Assembly: GCF_004959925.1 (NCBI RefSeq) | Contig: NZ_SPUW01000002.1 | Location: 186,001-250,000, forward strand | DNA: 64,000 nucleotides | Origin: Pseudooceanicola onchidii | GTDB taxonomy: Bacteria > Pseudomonadota > Alphaproteobacteria > Rhodobacterales > Rhodobacteraceae | Direction: 5' to 3' | In this document: positions 14,773 to 24,087 of the stretch, piece after piece | Layout: each line of letters begins with the position of its first letter | How positions within the stretch are numbered: the stretch's first letter is position 1 | The notes under the pieces: model-generated | Databases searched by the model: none | What the model was told of the DNA's origin: nothing | Seen by the model: the letters and a program-made list of their open reading frames with translations, nothing else | Position numbers and translations under genes: made by a program

Positions 14773-16098
14773 TTAGTTCGAATTCAGTTCAGCCATCAGG
14801 GCACGTGCGGCCTCGACGGTGGTCAGACGGGTTTCGGCGTCGGCGGCCCAGGCGGAAAGCTCGGACTGCGCTTCGGGCGGCAGGGTGCCGATTTCCGTCA
14901 GCGCGGTCGAAAGATCGCCATCGGCCACGGCGGCCTCGGCACGGGACAGCACGGCATCGGGATCGTCCCCGGCCTTGGGTTCCAGTGACCGGATCCCCAG
15001 TTGCGTGCGGAAGAAATCGCCCACGCTTTCGTTGCCGGCACCCCGGGTCCGGGCCAGCGCGGCGCGCGCGGCGGCGGGGAATTCGGCGCGCAGTTCGGCG
15101 AGGGTCGGGATCCCGTCGGCATTGGCTTCAAGCGCCTCGGGCACCTGCTGGCCGGTGGCCCGCAGCGACTCGAGCGGGTCGGAATAGCCTTCGCCACTGT
15201 CGAAGGCCGCCATGATCGCGGTAAGCGCGGCGCGCGCTTCGGTCCGGGCGGTCTGGGCATCGGCGTCGGCCTGCATGGTCTGCGCATTGGCGACCATCTG
15301 TTCGACCTCGGCCCGCTGTGCGCGCATGGCATCCTGCAGGCGGGCCAGTTCTTCCTCATAGGCCTCGACCGCCTCTTGCGACACGGCGTTGTCCAGGGGC
15401 GCCCGGGCCAGTTCGGCCATCTGGCCGTCCATCTCGTCCAGCCGTGTCGTCAGCGCATCCACTCGACCGCTAAGGTCAGAGAGGGCGGCGGTGTTGGATT
15501 CGGCGCTGCCTTCCAGGGCCGACAGATCGACCGGCGCGGGCTGGGTGTCGCGCAGATCGGCAATCGCCTGATCCTGTGCGTCGATGCGGGTGCCATAATC
15601 CTGTCCGCCAGCCTGATAATAGGCGATGCCATAGCCGATGGCACCGGCGACGATGCCGCCCAGAACCATGGGAACGAAGCCGCCGCTGCGCCTGACCTCG
15701 ACCACGCTAGGCGGGGGCGGGGCGGCAGGACCATCCGTGCCCCGGCTGTCGTCGTGGGTGGTTTGCTGTTCGGGCGCGGTCTCTTCGACGATCACGCCTT
15801 CGACCGATTCCACGGTATCATCGCCCGAGGTGGCCTGCAGCGTATCCGCCTGATCCGTCAGCGTGTCAGAGGCGTCGAGGCTGTCTTCCTCGGGCTTGCT
15901 GGCTTCGGGTTCGGGCAGTTCGATGCTGTCTTCGTCGGCGGCGGCCGGAATGCTGTCGGCGGGACCCGAGGCAATGGTTTCAGCGGCTTCGGCCGTGTCG
16001 GAAAGGGAGTCATCCCCGGATGTGGCAGCGACCGTATCCTTCGGGTCCACCGCAGGCGTTTCGTCAGAGGAGGTCTGAGATTTCTTCCTTGGGGCCAC
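14773..16098 (-). CDS. Mic60/mitofilin-domain inner-membrane protein
   Basis: A 441-residue protein with a long acidic low-complexity N-terminus (residues 1-130; the string ATSGDD occurs twice), one transmembrane helix at about 141-161, a predicted coiled coil from about 185 to 290, and a C-terminal helical mitofilin-like domain. Alphaproteobacterial homologues of mitochondrial Mic60 shape intracytoplasmic or cristae-like membranes, and are found beside hemD and hemY just as here. The short opening MAPRKKSQ is typical of the group. It starts 47 nt downstream of the hemD stop and ends 12 nt before hemY, so the three likely form one operon. Assignment rests on architecture plus synteny. Confidence 0.82.
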   Translation of the reverse strand: MAPRKKSQTSSDETPAVDPKDTVAATSGDDSLSDTAEAAETIASGPADSIPAAADEDSIELPEPEASKPEEDSLDASDTLTDQADTLQATSGDDTVESVEGVIVEETAPEQQTTHDDSRGTDGPAAPPPPSVVEVRRSGGFVPMVLGGIVAGAIGYGIAYYQAGGQDYGTRIDAQDQAIADLRDTQPAPVDLSALEGSAESNTAALSDLSGRVDALTTRLDEMDGQMAELARAPLDNAVSQEAVEAYEEELARLQDAMRAQRAEVEQMVANAQTMQADADAQTARTEARAALTAIMAAFDSGEGYSDPLESLRATGQQVPEALEANADGIPTLAELRAEFPAAARAALARTRGAGNESVGDFFRTQLGIRSLEPKAGDDPDAVLSRAEAAVADGDLSTALTEIGTLPPEAQSELSAWAADAETRLTTVEAARALMAELNSN

Positions 16099-16145
16099 GA
16101 ATAAGTCCTTTCGAATCCCTGCTTTTCAAATGCAGCAACGATAAC

Positions 16146-16862
16146 TTAGTGCGGTGACCCCATCCCCTCAACCCGCCGCAGGGTCGCAAGCACCGCACGG
16201 ATCATCGCGGTGGCGTCGGGCGTGTCTGCAATGATCTTCTTTTCAGCACCCAGGGGGGCGGCGGCGCGGGCGATTGCCGTGCTCATTGCGACCAGATGAA
16301 GCGGCGCGCGGGGCTGCGCGATTTCTGCCAGGCGGGCGGCGGTGCGCGGCGAATACAGCGGCAGGATCACCGGGCGCCGGTCGGACAGCAGGGCGCGGGC
16401 GTCTTCGGTCAGATCCAGCGGGGTCTGGCGATAGATCACCGCCTCGCGGGTGGCGATGCCAGCGGCGGTCAGCCTTTCGGCGATCTCACCGCGGGCCGCT
16501 TCGCCGCGCAGGTGAAGGATCGGCGCCTCGGGGCGGTCCTGGATCAGGGCCGCGACCAGCGCCTCGGCATCACCGCCGATGGCCCTGGCGGTCAACCCGG
16601 CCTCTTGCGCGGCCTCTGCGGTGGCGTCGCCGATGCAGATCGCGGGCAGGTCGGGGCCGCCAAGCGCGGTATAGGCCCGCACGCCATTGCGCGAGGTGAA
16701 GATCAGCTGCCGGATGCCGTCCAGATCGGGCAGCGGGCCGGTCGTCGCGATTTCAAGCAGGGGGCTTTCCACGACGGATAGTCCGGTGGCCTTCGCCAGG
16801 GCCTTGGCCGTGGCGGCCCCGTCGGGGGCAGGTCGTGTCACAAGGATCGTCGGGCGCCGCAT
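16146..16862 (-). CDS. hemD: Uroporphyrinogen-III synthase
   Basis: A 238-residue cytosolic enzyme that closes hydroxymethylbilane to uroporphyrinogen III, the branch point for haem, bacteriochlorophyll and cobalamin. The protein begins with the standard [17 protein letters not shown] segment, contains a central [16 protein letters not shown] linker between the two lobes and later [13 protein letters not shown]. Sequence conservation in this family is low, so identification relies on these segments, length and the downstream mic60-hemY pair. It diverges from tsaD with 70 bp between starts; in related genomes hemC often sits nearby, but it is absent from this window. Confidence 0.88.
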   Translation of the reverse strand: MRRPTILVTRPAPDGAATAKALAKATGLSVVESPLLEIATTGPLPDLDGIRQLIFTSRNGVRAYTALGGPDLPAICIGDATAEAAQEAGLTARAIGGDAEALVAALIQDRPEAPILHLRGEAARGEIAERLTAAGIATREAVIYRQTPLDLTEDARALLSDRRPVILPLYSPRTAARLAEIAQPRAPLHLVAMSTAIARAAAPLGAEKKIIADTPDATAMIRAVLATLRRVEGMGSPH

Positions 16863-16932
16863 CTTGGCCTCGCCATTGTTTCAGCCACCTCGCGGTGTTA
16901 CCTGCGAGCGGGGCCAACTGCAATCGGAAGCC

Positions 16933-18024
16933 ATGGCGCAAGAGTTCACGATACTGGGGCTGGAAAGCTCCTGCGACGATACGGGGGCGGCGGTGGTGCG
17001 CGGGGCGCCCGGCGCGGCACAGGTGGTGTCGTCGGTTGTCGAGGGACAGGCGGCGCTGCACGCAGATTTCGGCGGTGTGGTGCCCGAGATCGCCGCACGC
17101 GCCCATGCCGAACGGATGGACGTCGTGGTGGCCCGGGCGCTGGATCAGGCCGGGGTCGGGCTGGGCGACATCGACGCGGTGGCCGTAACGGCGGGGCCGG
17201 GGCTGATCGGCGGGGTCATGTCGGGCGTCATGTGCGCCAAGGGCATCGCCGCCGGGGCCGGGTTGCCGCTGGTCGGCGTGAACCATCTGGCGGGCCATGC
17301 GCTGACCCCTCGCCTGACCGACGGCGTGGCCTATCCGTTCCTGATGTTGCTGGTGTCGGGCGGGCACTGCCAGTTTCTGCTGGTGCGCGGGGTCGAGGAT
17401 TTCACCCGCCTTGGCGGCACCATCGACGACGCGCCCGGCGAGGCCTTCGACAAGACCGCGCGCCTGCTGGCCCTGTCACAGCCCGGCGGCCCCTCGGTCG
17501 AGCGCGAGGCCCTGAACGGCGACGCGAAGCGACTGCGCTTCCCGCGTCCGCTGCTGGACCGCCCGGGCTGCGACCTGAGCTTTTCCGGCCTGAAGACCGC
17601 ACTGCTGCGCGCCCGGGACGAATTGATGGTGGACGGCACGCTGAAGGTGCAGGACCGGTCCGACCTCTGCGCCGGGTTCCAGCAGGCGGTGGTTGATGTG
17701 CTGGTGGAAAAGACCCGGCGGGCGCTGGCGATCTACCTGGCGGAAAACCCGGCAGCCCCGACGCTGGCCGTGGCCGGCGGCGTGGCCGCGAATACCGCCA
17801 TCCGGGCCGGGTTAGAGACTGTTTCGGCCGAAATGGGCGTCGGGTTCATGGCGCCGCCCTTGCGGCTGTGCACCGACAATGGCGCGATGATCGCCTATGC
17901 CGGGCTGGAACGTTTCGCGGCGGGGCAGGTTGATGGAATGACCCTTGCCGCCCGGCCACGCTGGCCGCTGGACCAGGGGGCCGCCGGGATGCTGGGCGGC
18001 GGCAGGAAGGGACCAAAGGCATGA
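16933..18024 (+). CDS. tsaD: tRNA N6-adenosine threonylcarbamoyltransferase
   Basis: A 363-residue ASKHA-fold enzyme that transfers the threonylcarbamoyl group to A37 of ANN-decoding tRNAs, working with TsaB and TsaE. Seen: the opening [16 protein letters not shown], metal-binding His residues in HAERM and in NHLAGHAL, and the family's [10 protein letters not shown] and [10 protein letters not shown] motifs. The ATG at 16933 gives the canonical N-terminus; longer in-frame starts overlap hemD antisense and are not credible. Its partner TsaE is encoded in this same window at 30.1 kb. It overlaps gpsA by 4 nt (ATGA). Confidence 0.96.
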   Translation: MAQEFTILGLESSCDDTGAAVVRGAPGAAQVVSSVVEGQAALHADFGGVVPEIAARAHAERMDVVVARALDQAGVGLGDIDAVAVTAGPGLIGGVMSGVMCAKGIAAGAGLPLVGVNHLAGHALTPRLTDGVAYPFLMLLVSGGHCQFLLVRGVEDFTRLGGTIDDAPGEAFDKTARLLALSQPGGPSVEREALNGDAKRLRFPRPLLDRPGCDLSFSGLKTALLRARDELMVDGTLKVQDRSDLCAGFQQAVVDVLVEKTRRALAIYLAENPAAPTLAVAGGVAANTAIRAGLETVSAEMGVGFMAPPLRLCTDNGAMIAYAGLERFAAGQVDGMTLAARPRWPLDQGAAGMLGGGRKGPKA

Positions 18025-18977
18025 CATCGGTGATCGGAGCAGGCGCCTTCGGCACGGCGCTGGCGATTTCGCTGTCGCGCAGCGGGGCCGAGGTGACGCT
18101 GTGGGCGCGGGATGTGGCGCAGGTGGCAGCCATGGCCACCACGCGCGAGAACGCCGCGCGGCTTCCGGGCATGGCATTTCCCGATGCGCTGCGGGTCTCG
18201 GACGACGCCGGATCGCTGCCCGACGGTCCGGTGCTGCTGGCCGTTCCCATGCAGAAGTTGCGCGTGGCGCTGGACGATCTGCCCGACTTCGGGCCCCGTC
18301 CGCTGGTCGCCTGCTGCAAGGGGATCGAGCTGTCCTCGGGCCTGTCACCCACGCAGGTGATCGCCGAGATGCGTCCCGATGCGCCCGCCGCGATCCTGAC
18401 CGGTCCGTCCTTCGCGCAGGACATCGCGCGGGGCCTGCCGACCGCGCTGACGCTGGCCTGCGCCGACGAGGGCCTGAGCGCCGATCTGCAATCGACCCTG
18501 ACCACGCAGAACATCCGCGTCTACCGCACCACGGATGTTCCGGGGGCCGAGATCGGCGGGGCGGTCAAGAACGTCATGGCGATCGCCTGCGGCGCGGCCA
18601 TCGGGGCCGGGCTGGGCGACAGCGCCCGCGCCGCCCTGATGACGCGGGGCTATGCGGAAATGCAGCGCATGGCGCTGGCGCTTGGGGCGCAGGCTGACAC
18701 GCTGGCGGGGCTTTCGGGCTTCGGGGATCTGGCACTGACCTGCACGTCGGACCTGTCGCGCAACTATCGCTTCGGCCTGTCGATCGGGACGGGCGAAGGG
18801 TTCGACCCCTCGGTTACCGTCGAAGGCGCGGCCACGGCGCGCGCGTTGAAGGCGCGGGCGCGGGCGCTGAGCCTTGACATGCCCATCACCGATGCTGTCG
18901 TTGACCTGATCGACGGAACACTTGGGGTGCGCGATGCGATGACTCGTCTGCTCTCGCGCCCGCTGAAGGAGGAATGA
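18021..18977 (+). CDS. gpsA: Glycerol-3-phosphate dehydrogenase [NAD(P)+]
   Basis: A 318-residue cytosolic enzyme that reduces dihydroxyacetone phosphate to sn-glycerol 3-phosphate for phospholipid synthesis. Seen: N-terminal Rossmann motif [10 protein letters not shown] (residues 5-14), CKGIE, the [19 protein letters not shown] stretch, catalytic Lys in VKNVMAI, and NYRFG in the helical C-terminal domain. Length is normal. It is translationally coupled to tsaD by an ATGA overlap and followed after 1 nt by the YciI gene, so it is in the middle of a short operon. Confidence 0.96.
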   Translation: MTSVIGAGAFGTALAISLSRSGAEVTLWARDVAQVAAMATTRENAARLPGMAFPDALRVSDDAGSLPDGPVLLAVPMQKLRVALDDLPDFGPRPLVACCKGIELSSGLSPTQVIAEMRPDAPAAILTGPSFAQDIARGLPTALTLACADEGLSADLQSTLTTQNIRVYRTTDVPGAEIGGAVKNVMAIACGAAIGAGLGDSARAALMTRGYAEMQRMALALGAQADTLAGLSGFGDLALTCTSDLSRNYRFGLSIGTGEGFDPSVTVEGAATARALKARARALSLDMPITDAVVDLIDGTLGVRDAMTRLLSRPLKEE

Positions 18978-18978
18978 G

Positions 18979-19251
18979 ATGCTGTTTGCCCTGATGGCCC
19001 ACGACAAACCCGGCGCGCTTGAGATCCGCAAGGCCAACCGCGACGCGCACCTGGCCTATATCGCCGACACCGGCGTGGTCGCGCAGGCCGGACCGCTGCT
19101 GAATGACGCGGGCGACATGTGCGGATCGCTGGTGATCCTGGATGTCGACGACCAGGCGGCGGCGGATGGCTGGGCCGAAAATGATCCCTATGCCAAGGCA
19201 GGCCTGTTCGAGTCGGTGGCAATCCTGCCGTGGAAGAAGGTGATCGGCTGA
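18979..19251 (+). CDS. YciI family protein
   Basis: A 90-residue single-domain protein with the ferredoxin-like YCII fold: opening LFALMAHDKPGALEIRKANRDAHLAYI with the conserved His/Asp pair, then AGPLLNDAGDMCGSLVILD and NDPYAKAGLFESVAILPWKKV. The biochemical role of YciI proteins is not settled; dehydrochlorinase-like and sensor functions have been suggested for relatives. A strong AAGGAGG precedes the ATG. It sits 1 nt after gpsA and shares one base (TGATG) with the EVE-domain gene, so it is part of the tsaD-gpsA operon. Confidence 0.9.
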   Translation: MLFALMAHDKPGALEIRKANRDAHLAYIADTGVVAQAGPLLNDAGDMCGSLVILDVDDQAAADGWAENDPYAKAGLFESVAILPWKKVIG

Positions 19252-19664
19252 TGCGCTACTGGCTGTTCAAATCCGAACCCGACACCTGGTCGTGGGACCA
19301 GCAGGTCGCCCGGGGTGACAAGGGCGAGGAATGGGACGGCGTGCGCAACTACCAGGCCCGCAACTTCATGCGCGAGATGGAGCTGGGCGACCGGGGCTTC
19401 TTCTATCATTCGCAAAAAACCCGAGAGATCGTCGGCATCGTCGAGGTCTGCGCGACCGCGCATCCCGACAGTTCGACCGATGACGACCGATGGGAGTGCG
19501 TCGATATCCGCGCCGTGCAGCCGGTGCCCCGCCCGGTCACGCTGGACGAGATCAAGCAGACGCCCGACCTTGCCGACATGGTCCTTGTCAAGAATTCGCG
19601 CCTGTCGGTGCAGCCCGTCACGCCCGAGGAATGGGCCCTGATCTGCCGCATGGGCGGACTTTGA
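19251..19664 (+). CDS. EVE domain-containing protein
   Basis: A 137-residue protein with a PUA-like EVE fold from end to end: RYWLFKSEPDTWSWDQQ at the start, DGVRNYQARNFMREM, then GFFYHSQKTREIVGIVEV. EVE domains recognise modified bases in DNA or RNA; single-domain bacterial copies are widespread with unproven function. The start at 19251 is set by the TGATG junction with the YciI gene and by alignment to the domain start; an in-frame ATG at 19230 would lie inside yciI. Possible connection with tRNA modification through tsaD in the same operon is inference. Confidence 0.92.
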   Translation: MRYWLFKSEPDTWSWDQQVARGDKGEEWDGVRNYQARNFMREMELGDRGFFYHSQKTREIVGIVEVCATAHPDSSTDDDRWECVDIRAVQPVPRPVTLDEIKQTPDLADMVLVKNSRLSVQPVTPEEWALICRMGGL

Positions 19665-19724
19665 AACCTAGGCAAAGCGGATCGCCCTTCGTAAGCTGAT
19701 GTCGAACGCATCAGGGAGGGTGAG

Positions 19725-20120
19725 ATGGGCGTCATTGCAGTATTGGTCGCGGCGGTGGCCGGATTTGCCATGGGGGCCGTGTGGTACATGACCCTGGCCA
19801 AACCGTGGATGGCGGCGGCCGGGATCCCGGTTGACGAAAACGGGAAACCCCAGGGCAACGGATCGCCCCTGCCCTTCGTGATTTCCTTTGTCGCGATGAT
19901 CCTGGTTGCGGGGATGATGCGGCACATGTTCGCCATGGCCGGGATCGACGGCGCCGGAAAGGGACTGGTCGCGGGTCTGGGTATCGGGCTGTTCTTCATC
20001 ACACCCTGGATCACCATGAACTATGCCTATGCCATGCGGCCACGGAACCTTGCGGTGCTGGATGGCGGTTATGCCGTGCTGGGCTGCGCGGTGATCGGGT
20101 TGGTGCTGGGCCTGTTCTGA
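19725..20120 (+). CDS. DUF1761-family membrane protein
   Basis: A 131-residue protein with four hydrophobic segments (about 2-22, 45-65, 75-95 and 110-131) and the family motif GAVWYMTLAKPWMAAAGI after the first helix. The function of DUF1761 proteins is unknown. A GAGGG sequence precedes the ATG. It is 60 nt downstream of the EVE gene and ends 8 nt before a strong hairpin. Confidence 0.85.
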   Translation: MGVIAVLVAAVAGFAMGAVWYMTLAKPWMAAAGIPVDENGKPQGNGSPLPFVISFVAMILVAGMMRHMFAMAGIDGAGKGLVAGLGIGLFFITPWITMNYAYAMRPRNLAVLDGGYAVLGCAVIGLVLGLF

Positions 20121-20128
20121 AACGCAAA

Positions 20129-20151
20129 GGACCCGGCGTCTGGCCGGGTCC
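20129..20151. terminator. Bidirectional hairpin between convergent DUF1761 and DUF2853 genes
   Basis: GGACCCGGC (20129-20137) and GCCGGGTCC (20143-20151) form a perfect 9-bp stem with a 5-nt loop in the gap between two converging genes. No clear T tract follows in either direction. Confidence 0.7.
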
Positions 20152-20174
20152 CGAATCTGCGCGGTTGCCCGCGA

Positions 20175-20516
20175 TCAGCCGTAGACGGCTTCTTTCCCGA
20201 AATGCTTGGTCAGCAGGTAATAGACCACCGCGCGGTACTTGTTGCGGTTGGATTTGCCGTAGGTTTCCAGAACGCTGTCGATGCCCGCCATCAGGTCGGG
20301 GCTGTCGGGCAGGCCCAGTTTCTTCATCAGGAAGTTTTCCTTGATGGTCTCAAGCTCGCTCGACTGGCTGGCGGCCACGGTCGAGGCATCGTCGTTGTAG
20401 ATCGCCGGCCCGCAGCCGATGGTGACCTTGGTCAGCAGGTCCATGTCGGGGGTCATCCCGCATTTTTCCTTAAGATCTTCGGCGTATTTCGCGATCAGGT
20501 CGTCACGCTTGCCCAT
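20175..20516 (-). CDS. DUF2853 family protein
   Basis: A 113-residue soluble helical protein matching the DUF2853 pattern: MGKRDDLIAKYAEDLKEKCG at the start and YGKSNRNKYRAVVYYLLTKH near the end. Function is unknown. The start at 20516 is preferred because GAGGGAGA lies just upstream; another ATG five codons earlier would overlap that site. The upstream 147 bp up to the next gene are AT-rich, with the octamer TGAATTTA twice (20548 and 20577 regions), and probably contain its promoter. The high expression suggested by the strong ribosome site is an inference. Confidence 0.85.
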   Translation of the reverse strand: MGKRDDLIAKYAEDLKEKCGMTPDMDLLTKVTIGCGPAIYNDDASTVAASQSSELETIKENFLMKKLGLPDSPDLMAGIDSVLETYGKSNRNKYRAVVYYLLTKHFGKEAVYG

Positions 20517-20663
20517 TGTATTCTCCCTCACTATCCTTTCAACACACTGAATTTATGCGTGTTTTTGGCTTCAACAGTGAATTTATACCCCGTCCCGACC
20601 ATTTTGCGATAAATTTTCTTAACTTTTCGCAGGCTCAGGACGGCGTGCAAGCGGATCAGCCTG

Positions 20664-21773
20664 TCAGACAAGCTCTTTCAACATGTCCTTTTCATAGGCG
20701 GCCAGGTCGTCGAACTGTCCGGCGGCGACCTGATTGGCCCAGTCCGGGTTGGCGATCAGGGCGCGTCCCACGGCGACAAGGTCGAACTCGTTGGCGTCCA
20801 GCCGGTCCAGCAGGTTGTCGAGGCTGGCGGGTTCGGCCGACCGAAAATCGGCGGTGCCGTCATTGGGCAGGAAATCAGCGTTCAGGCCGACGCTGCCCAC
20901 GGTGATCGCGGGCTTGCCGGTCAGCTTGCGGGTCCAGCCTGCAAGGTTCAGGTCACTGCCCTCGAACTCGGGCTCCCAGAAGCGGCGGGTCGAGCAATGG
21001 AAGATGTCGACCCCGGCCTCCGCCAGCGGGTTCAGGAAATCCGCCAGCGCTTCGGGCGTTTCGCACAGGCGCGCGTCGTAGTTCTGCTGTTTCCACTGGG
21101 AAAAGCGGAAGATGATGGGGAAGTCTTCGCCCACGGCGGCGCGGCAGGCCCGCACGATCTCAAGCGCGAACCGGGACCGGGCGGCCAGATCGCCGTTGTA
21201 GTCGTCATCGCGCTGGTTGGTGCCGTCCCAGAAGAACTGGTCGATCAGGTAGCCGTGCGCGCCGTGCAGTTCGATCGCGTCCATGCCGATCCGCTTGGCG
21301 TCCGCCGCGGCCTTGGCAAAGGCCGCGACAACGGCGCCGATGTCATCCTGGGTCATGGCGTGGCCGACCACCTTGCCGGGAACCGCCATGCCACTTGGGC
21401 TGTAGCCGGGGGTATCGCCGCCCGGTGTCACGCCGGGACGGCGGATCGCGCCAACGTGCCAAAGCTGCGGGGCGATCTTGCCGCCCGCGGCGTGCACGGC
21501 ATCGACGACCTTCTTCCAGCCGGCCAGGGCCTCTTCGCCATAGAACGAGGGCACGTTGGGATAGCCGCTGGCCGAGGGATGATCGATGCAGGTGCCTTCG
21601 GTGATGATCAGCCCGGTGCCACCTTCGGCGCGGCGGCGATAGTAATCGACCACCTTGTCGTTCGGCACGTTGCCCGGGGAATAGGTGCGCGTCATCGGGG
21701 CCATGACGATGCGGTTCTTCAGGCTCAGCTTGGGCAGGTTTACGGGTTCGAACAGGGTATCGGTGCGGCTCAT
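20664..21773 (-). CDS. NADH:flavin oxidoreductase / old yellow enzyme family alkene reductase
   Basis: A 369-residue FMN-dependent TIM-barrel enzyme that reduces activated C=C bonds such as those of enones or N-ethylmaleimide. Seen: LKNRIVMAPMTRTYSPGNVP at the first strand, the LWHVGAIRRPGVTPGG segment, IELHGAHGYLIDQFFWDGTNQRDD with substrate-binding His pair region, and VGRALIANPDW at the phosphate-binding end. The start at 21773 gives the usual N-terminus; upstream in-frame codons run antisense-frame through ahcY and are not part of the gene. It lies 134 nt downstream of the ahcY stop, beyond a terminator, so is probably expressed separately. The physiological substrate is unknown. Confidence 0.92.
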   Translation of the reverse strand: MSRTDTLFEPVNLPKLSLKNRIVMAPMTRTYSPGNVPNDKVVDYYRRRAEGGTGLIITEGTCIDHPSASGYPNVPSFYGEEALAGWKKVVDAVHAAGGKIAPQLWHVGAIRRPGVTPGGDTPGYSPSGMAVPGKVVGHAMTQDDIGAVVAAFAKAAADAKRIGMDAIELHGAHGYLIDQFFWDGTNQRDDDYNGDLAARSRFALEIVRACRAAVGEDFPIIFRFSQWKQQNYDARLCETPEALADFLNPLAEAGVDIFHCSTRRFWEPEFEGSDLNLAGWTRKLTGKPAITVGSVGLNADFLPNDGTADFRSAEPASLDNLLDRLDANEFDLVAVGRALIANPDWANQVAAGQFDDLAAYEKDMLKELV

Positions 21774-21860
21774 GACGTCTTCTCCGGGGCGGTCAGAATT
21801 TGCGGGAATTGATAAGCGGGGCCGGGGGCGGGACAACAGTTCCGTTAGGTCACAACGCAA

Positions 21861-21886
21861 AACGCCCCGCTTGCGGGCGGGGCGTT
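21861..21886 (-). terminator. Intrinsic terminator of ahcY
   Basis: A perfect 10-bp stem, AACGCCCCGC (21861-21870) with GCGGGGCGTT (21877-21886), loop of 6 nt. On the minus strand the stem ends in TTTT, 22 nt after the ahcY stop codon. Confidence 0.85.
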
Positions 21887-21907
21887 CCGGGTCGCGGCAG
21901 GGCGCGA

Positions 21908-23296
21908 TCAGTAGCGGTAGTGTTCCGGCTTGAACGGGCCTTCGGGGGTCACACCGATATAGGCCGCTTGGTCCTTGTTCAGCGTCGAGAGCTTCACCCC
22001 GATCCGGTCGAGGTGCAGGCGCGCGACCTTTTCGTCCAGATGCTTGGGCAGGATGTAGACGTCGTTCTTGTATTCGTCGCCCTTGGTGAACAGCTCGATC
22101 TGCGCCAGCACCTGGTTGGTGAAGGAGGCGGACATCACGAAGGACGGGTGGCCGGTGGCGTTGCCAAGGTTCAGCAGGCGACCTTCGGACAGCAGGATGA
22201 TGCGATTGCCGTTCGGCATCTCGATCATGTCGACCTGTTCCTTGATGTTGGTCCACTTGTGGTTCTTTAGGCTGGCGACCTGGATCTCGTTGTCGAAGTG
22301 GCCGATGTTGCCGACGATCGCCATATCCTTCATCTCGCGCATATGCTCGATCCGGATGACGTCCTTGTTGCCGGTGGTCGTGACAAAGATGTCGGCCATG
22401 CCAACCACGTCTTCCAGCGTGGTGACCTGGAAGCCGTCCATCGCAGCCTGAAGGGCGCAGATCGGGTCGATTTCCGTCACGATCACGCGGGCGCCCGCGC
22501 CTTTCAGCGAGGCGGCCGAGCCCTTGCCCACGTCGCCATAGCCGCAGACCACGGCGACCTTGCCGGCCATCATGGTGTCGGTGGCGCGGCGGATGCCGTC
22601 GACGAGCGATTCCTTGCAGCCGTACTTGTTGTCGAACTTCGACTTGGTGACGCTGTCGTTCACATTGATCGCCGGGAAGGGCAGCTGGCCGTCGCGGACC
22701 AGTTGGTACAGGCGGTTGACGCCGGTGGTGGTTTCCTCGGACACGCCCTGGATCTGATCACGGATCTTGGTGAACCAGCCCGGGGAGGCCGCCATGCGCT
22801 TGGCGATCTGTTTCTTGATCACCTCTTCCTCTTCCGAGGACGGCACCGGGATGATGTCTTCGCCCGCCTCGGCACGCGCACCCAGCAGGACATAGAGCGT
22901 CGCGTCGCCGCCATCGTCGAGGATCATGTTCGGGCCGTCTTCGAACAGGAAGGATTTGTCGAGGTAATCCCAGTGCTCTTCGAGCGTCTGACCCTTGATG
23001 GCGAAGACCGGCACGCCAGCCTCGGCGATCGCCGCCGCCGCGTGGTCCTGGGTCGAGAAGATGTTGCACGAGGCCCAGCGGACATCCGCGCCCAGGGCGA
23101 CCAGCGTTTCGATCAGAACGGCGGTCTGGATGGTCATGTGGAGCGAGCCGACGATCCGCGCGCCTTTCAGCGGCTTGGCCTCACCGTATTCCGACCGCAG
23201 AGCCATCAGGCCCGGCATTTCGGTTTCGGCGATGTCGAGTTCCTTGCGGCCAAACCCGGCAAGAGAAATGTCTTTGACGATATAATCCGTGGCCAT
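21908..23296 (-). CDS. ahcY: Adenosylhomocysteinase
   Basis: A 462-residue cytosolic NAD-dependent enzyme that splits S-adenosylhomocysteine to adenosine and homocysteine, relieving product inhibition of methyltransferases. Seen: N-terminal [26 protein letters not shown], the NAD-binding [29 protein letters not shown], and the conserved C-terminal KPEHYRY. It contains the extra internal segment around residues 150-190 typical of longer bacterial enzymes. I looked upstream for an S-adenosylhomocysteine riboswitch and saw none, only a short GTACG/CGTAC repeat at 23403-23419. It ends in a clear intrinsic terminator and appears monocistronic. Confidence 0.98.
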   Translation of the reverse strand: MATDYIVKDISLAGFGRKELDIAETEMPGLMALRSEYGEAKPLKGARIVGSLHMTIQTAVLIETLVALGADVRWASCNIFSTQDHAAAAIAEAGVPVFAIKGQTLEEHWDYLDKSFLFEDGPNMILDDGGDATLYVLLGARAEAGEDIIPVPSSEEEEVIKKQIAKRMAASPGWFTKIRDQIQGVSEETTTGVNRLYQLVRDGQLPFPAINVNDSVTKSKFDNKYGCKESLVDGIRRATDTMMAGKVAVVCGYGDVGKGSAASLKGAGARVIVTEIDPICALQAAMDGFQVTTLEDVVGMADIFVTTTGNKDVIRIEHMREMKDMAIVGNIGHFDNEIQVASLKNHKWTNIKEQVDMIEMPNGNRIILLSEGRLLNLGNATGHPSFVMSASFTNQVLAQIELFTKGDEYKNDVYILPKHLDEKVARLHLDRIGVKLSTLNKDQAAYIGVTPEGPFKPEHYRY

Positions 23297-23426
23297 TGGG
23301 GCGCTCCGTTTCGATCAAGGTTGTCCGGCCAGTACCAAACCCCCTGTAAGAGAGCAAGGTAAGCGCCGTTTCGGTGTGTTTTAGGTAAGGTTCATTAACA
23401 AAGTACGACACCACCGTACGGTCATG

Positions 23427-23449
23427 AGAGTCATGTCGCCGGTGACTCT
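23427..23449. promoter_or_regulatory. Inverted repeat upstream of the HD hydrolase gene
   Basis: AGAGTCA (23427-23433) and TGACTCT (23443-23449) are perfect 7-bp arms separated by 9 nt, between the divergent ahcY and HD-domain genes. Each arm contains a GANTC site, the sequence methylated by CcrM in alphaproteobacteria. It could be an operator. Confidence 0.45.
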
Positions 23450-23490
23450 GCGCCGGTTCACGTCTATCTGTTCCGAAAACGGAGGGTCGG

Positions 23491-24087
23491 ATGGCGAAAC
23501 AGGCACGGGCATGGCAGCGGATGCTGTCGGGGCGCAGGCTGGATCTGCTGGACCCGACCCCGGTGGATATCGAGATCGAGGACATCGCGCACGGTCTTGC
23601 CTTCGTCGCGCGATGGAATGGGCAGACGCGTGGGGATTTTCCCTATTCGGTCGCGGAACACTCGATCCTGGTCGAGGCCCTGTTTTCGCGGATGGAGCCC
23701 AAGGCGAAACCCGCCGAACAGCTGACCGCCCTGCTGCACGACGCGCCGGAGTACGTGATCGGCGACATGATCTCTCCGGTGAAGGCCGCCGTGGGTCCGG
23801 GCTATGGCGCGCTGGACGACCGGCTGACGGCTGCGATCCATATTCGCTTTGGCCTGCCTGCGGTGACACCGGCAGCGCTGAAGAAGAAGATCAAGAAAGC
23901 CGACAAGGTCTCGGCCTGGATGGAGGCGGTGCAGATCGCCGGATTCTCGATCGGTGAGGCCGACAAGTTCTTCGGCCGCCCAGATGCCGCGCTGATCGAG
24001 GGGCTGGACATCCACCTGCGCCCGCCGGTCGAGGTGCGCCGGGATTTCACCGCCCGCCATGAGGCGCTGCTGGAGGCATTATCATGA
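23491..24087 (+). CDS. HD-domain hydrolase, YfbR/5'-deoxynucleotidase-like
   Basis: A 198-residue protein with an HD-type metal site: SVAEHSILVEAL, then ALLHDAPEYVIGDMISPVK and a later Asp in ALDDRLT, the H...HD...D pattern of the YfbR-like group that removes phosphate from deoxynucleoside monophosphates. The start is set by ACGGAGGG directly upstream. It overlaps the acetyltransferase gene by 4 nt (ATGA). Substrate is not deducible; the N-terminal KQARAWQRMLSGRRLDLLDP segment is shared by a group of hydrolases annotated simply as HD-family or phosphohydrolase. Confidence 0.85.
   Translation: MAKQARAWQRMLSGRRLDLLDPTPVDIEIEDIAHGLAFVARWNGQTRGDFPYSVAEHSILVEALFSRMEPKAKPAEQLTALLHDAPEYVIGDMISPVKAAVGPGYGALDDRLTAAIHIRFGLPAVTPAALKKKIKKADKVSAWMEAVQIAGFSIGEADKFFGRPDAALIEGLDIHLRPPVEVRRDFTARHEALLEALS

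Noticed and set aside
21774-22256. N-terminal extension of the old-yellow-enzyme frame up to 22256
   Set aside because: It runs out of frame through ahcY and the terminator; the conserved enzyme begins at 21773.
23297-23420. S-adenosylhomocysteine or SAM riboswitch upstream of ahcY
   Set aside because: The leader contains no arrangement matching the known pseudoknot cores, only a 5-bp inverted repeat.
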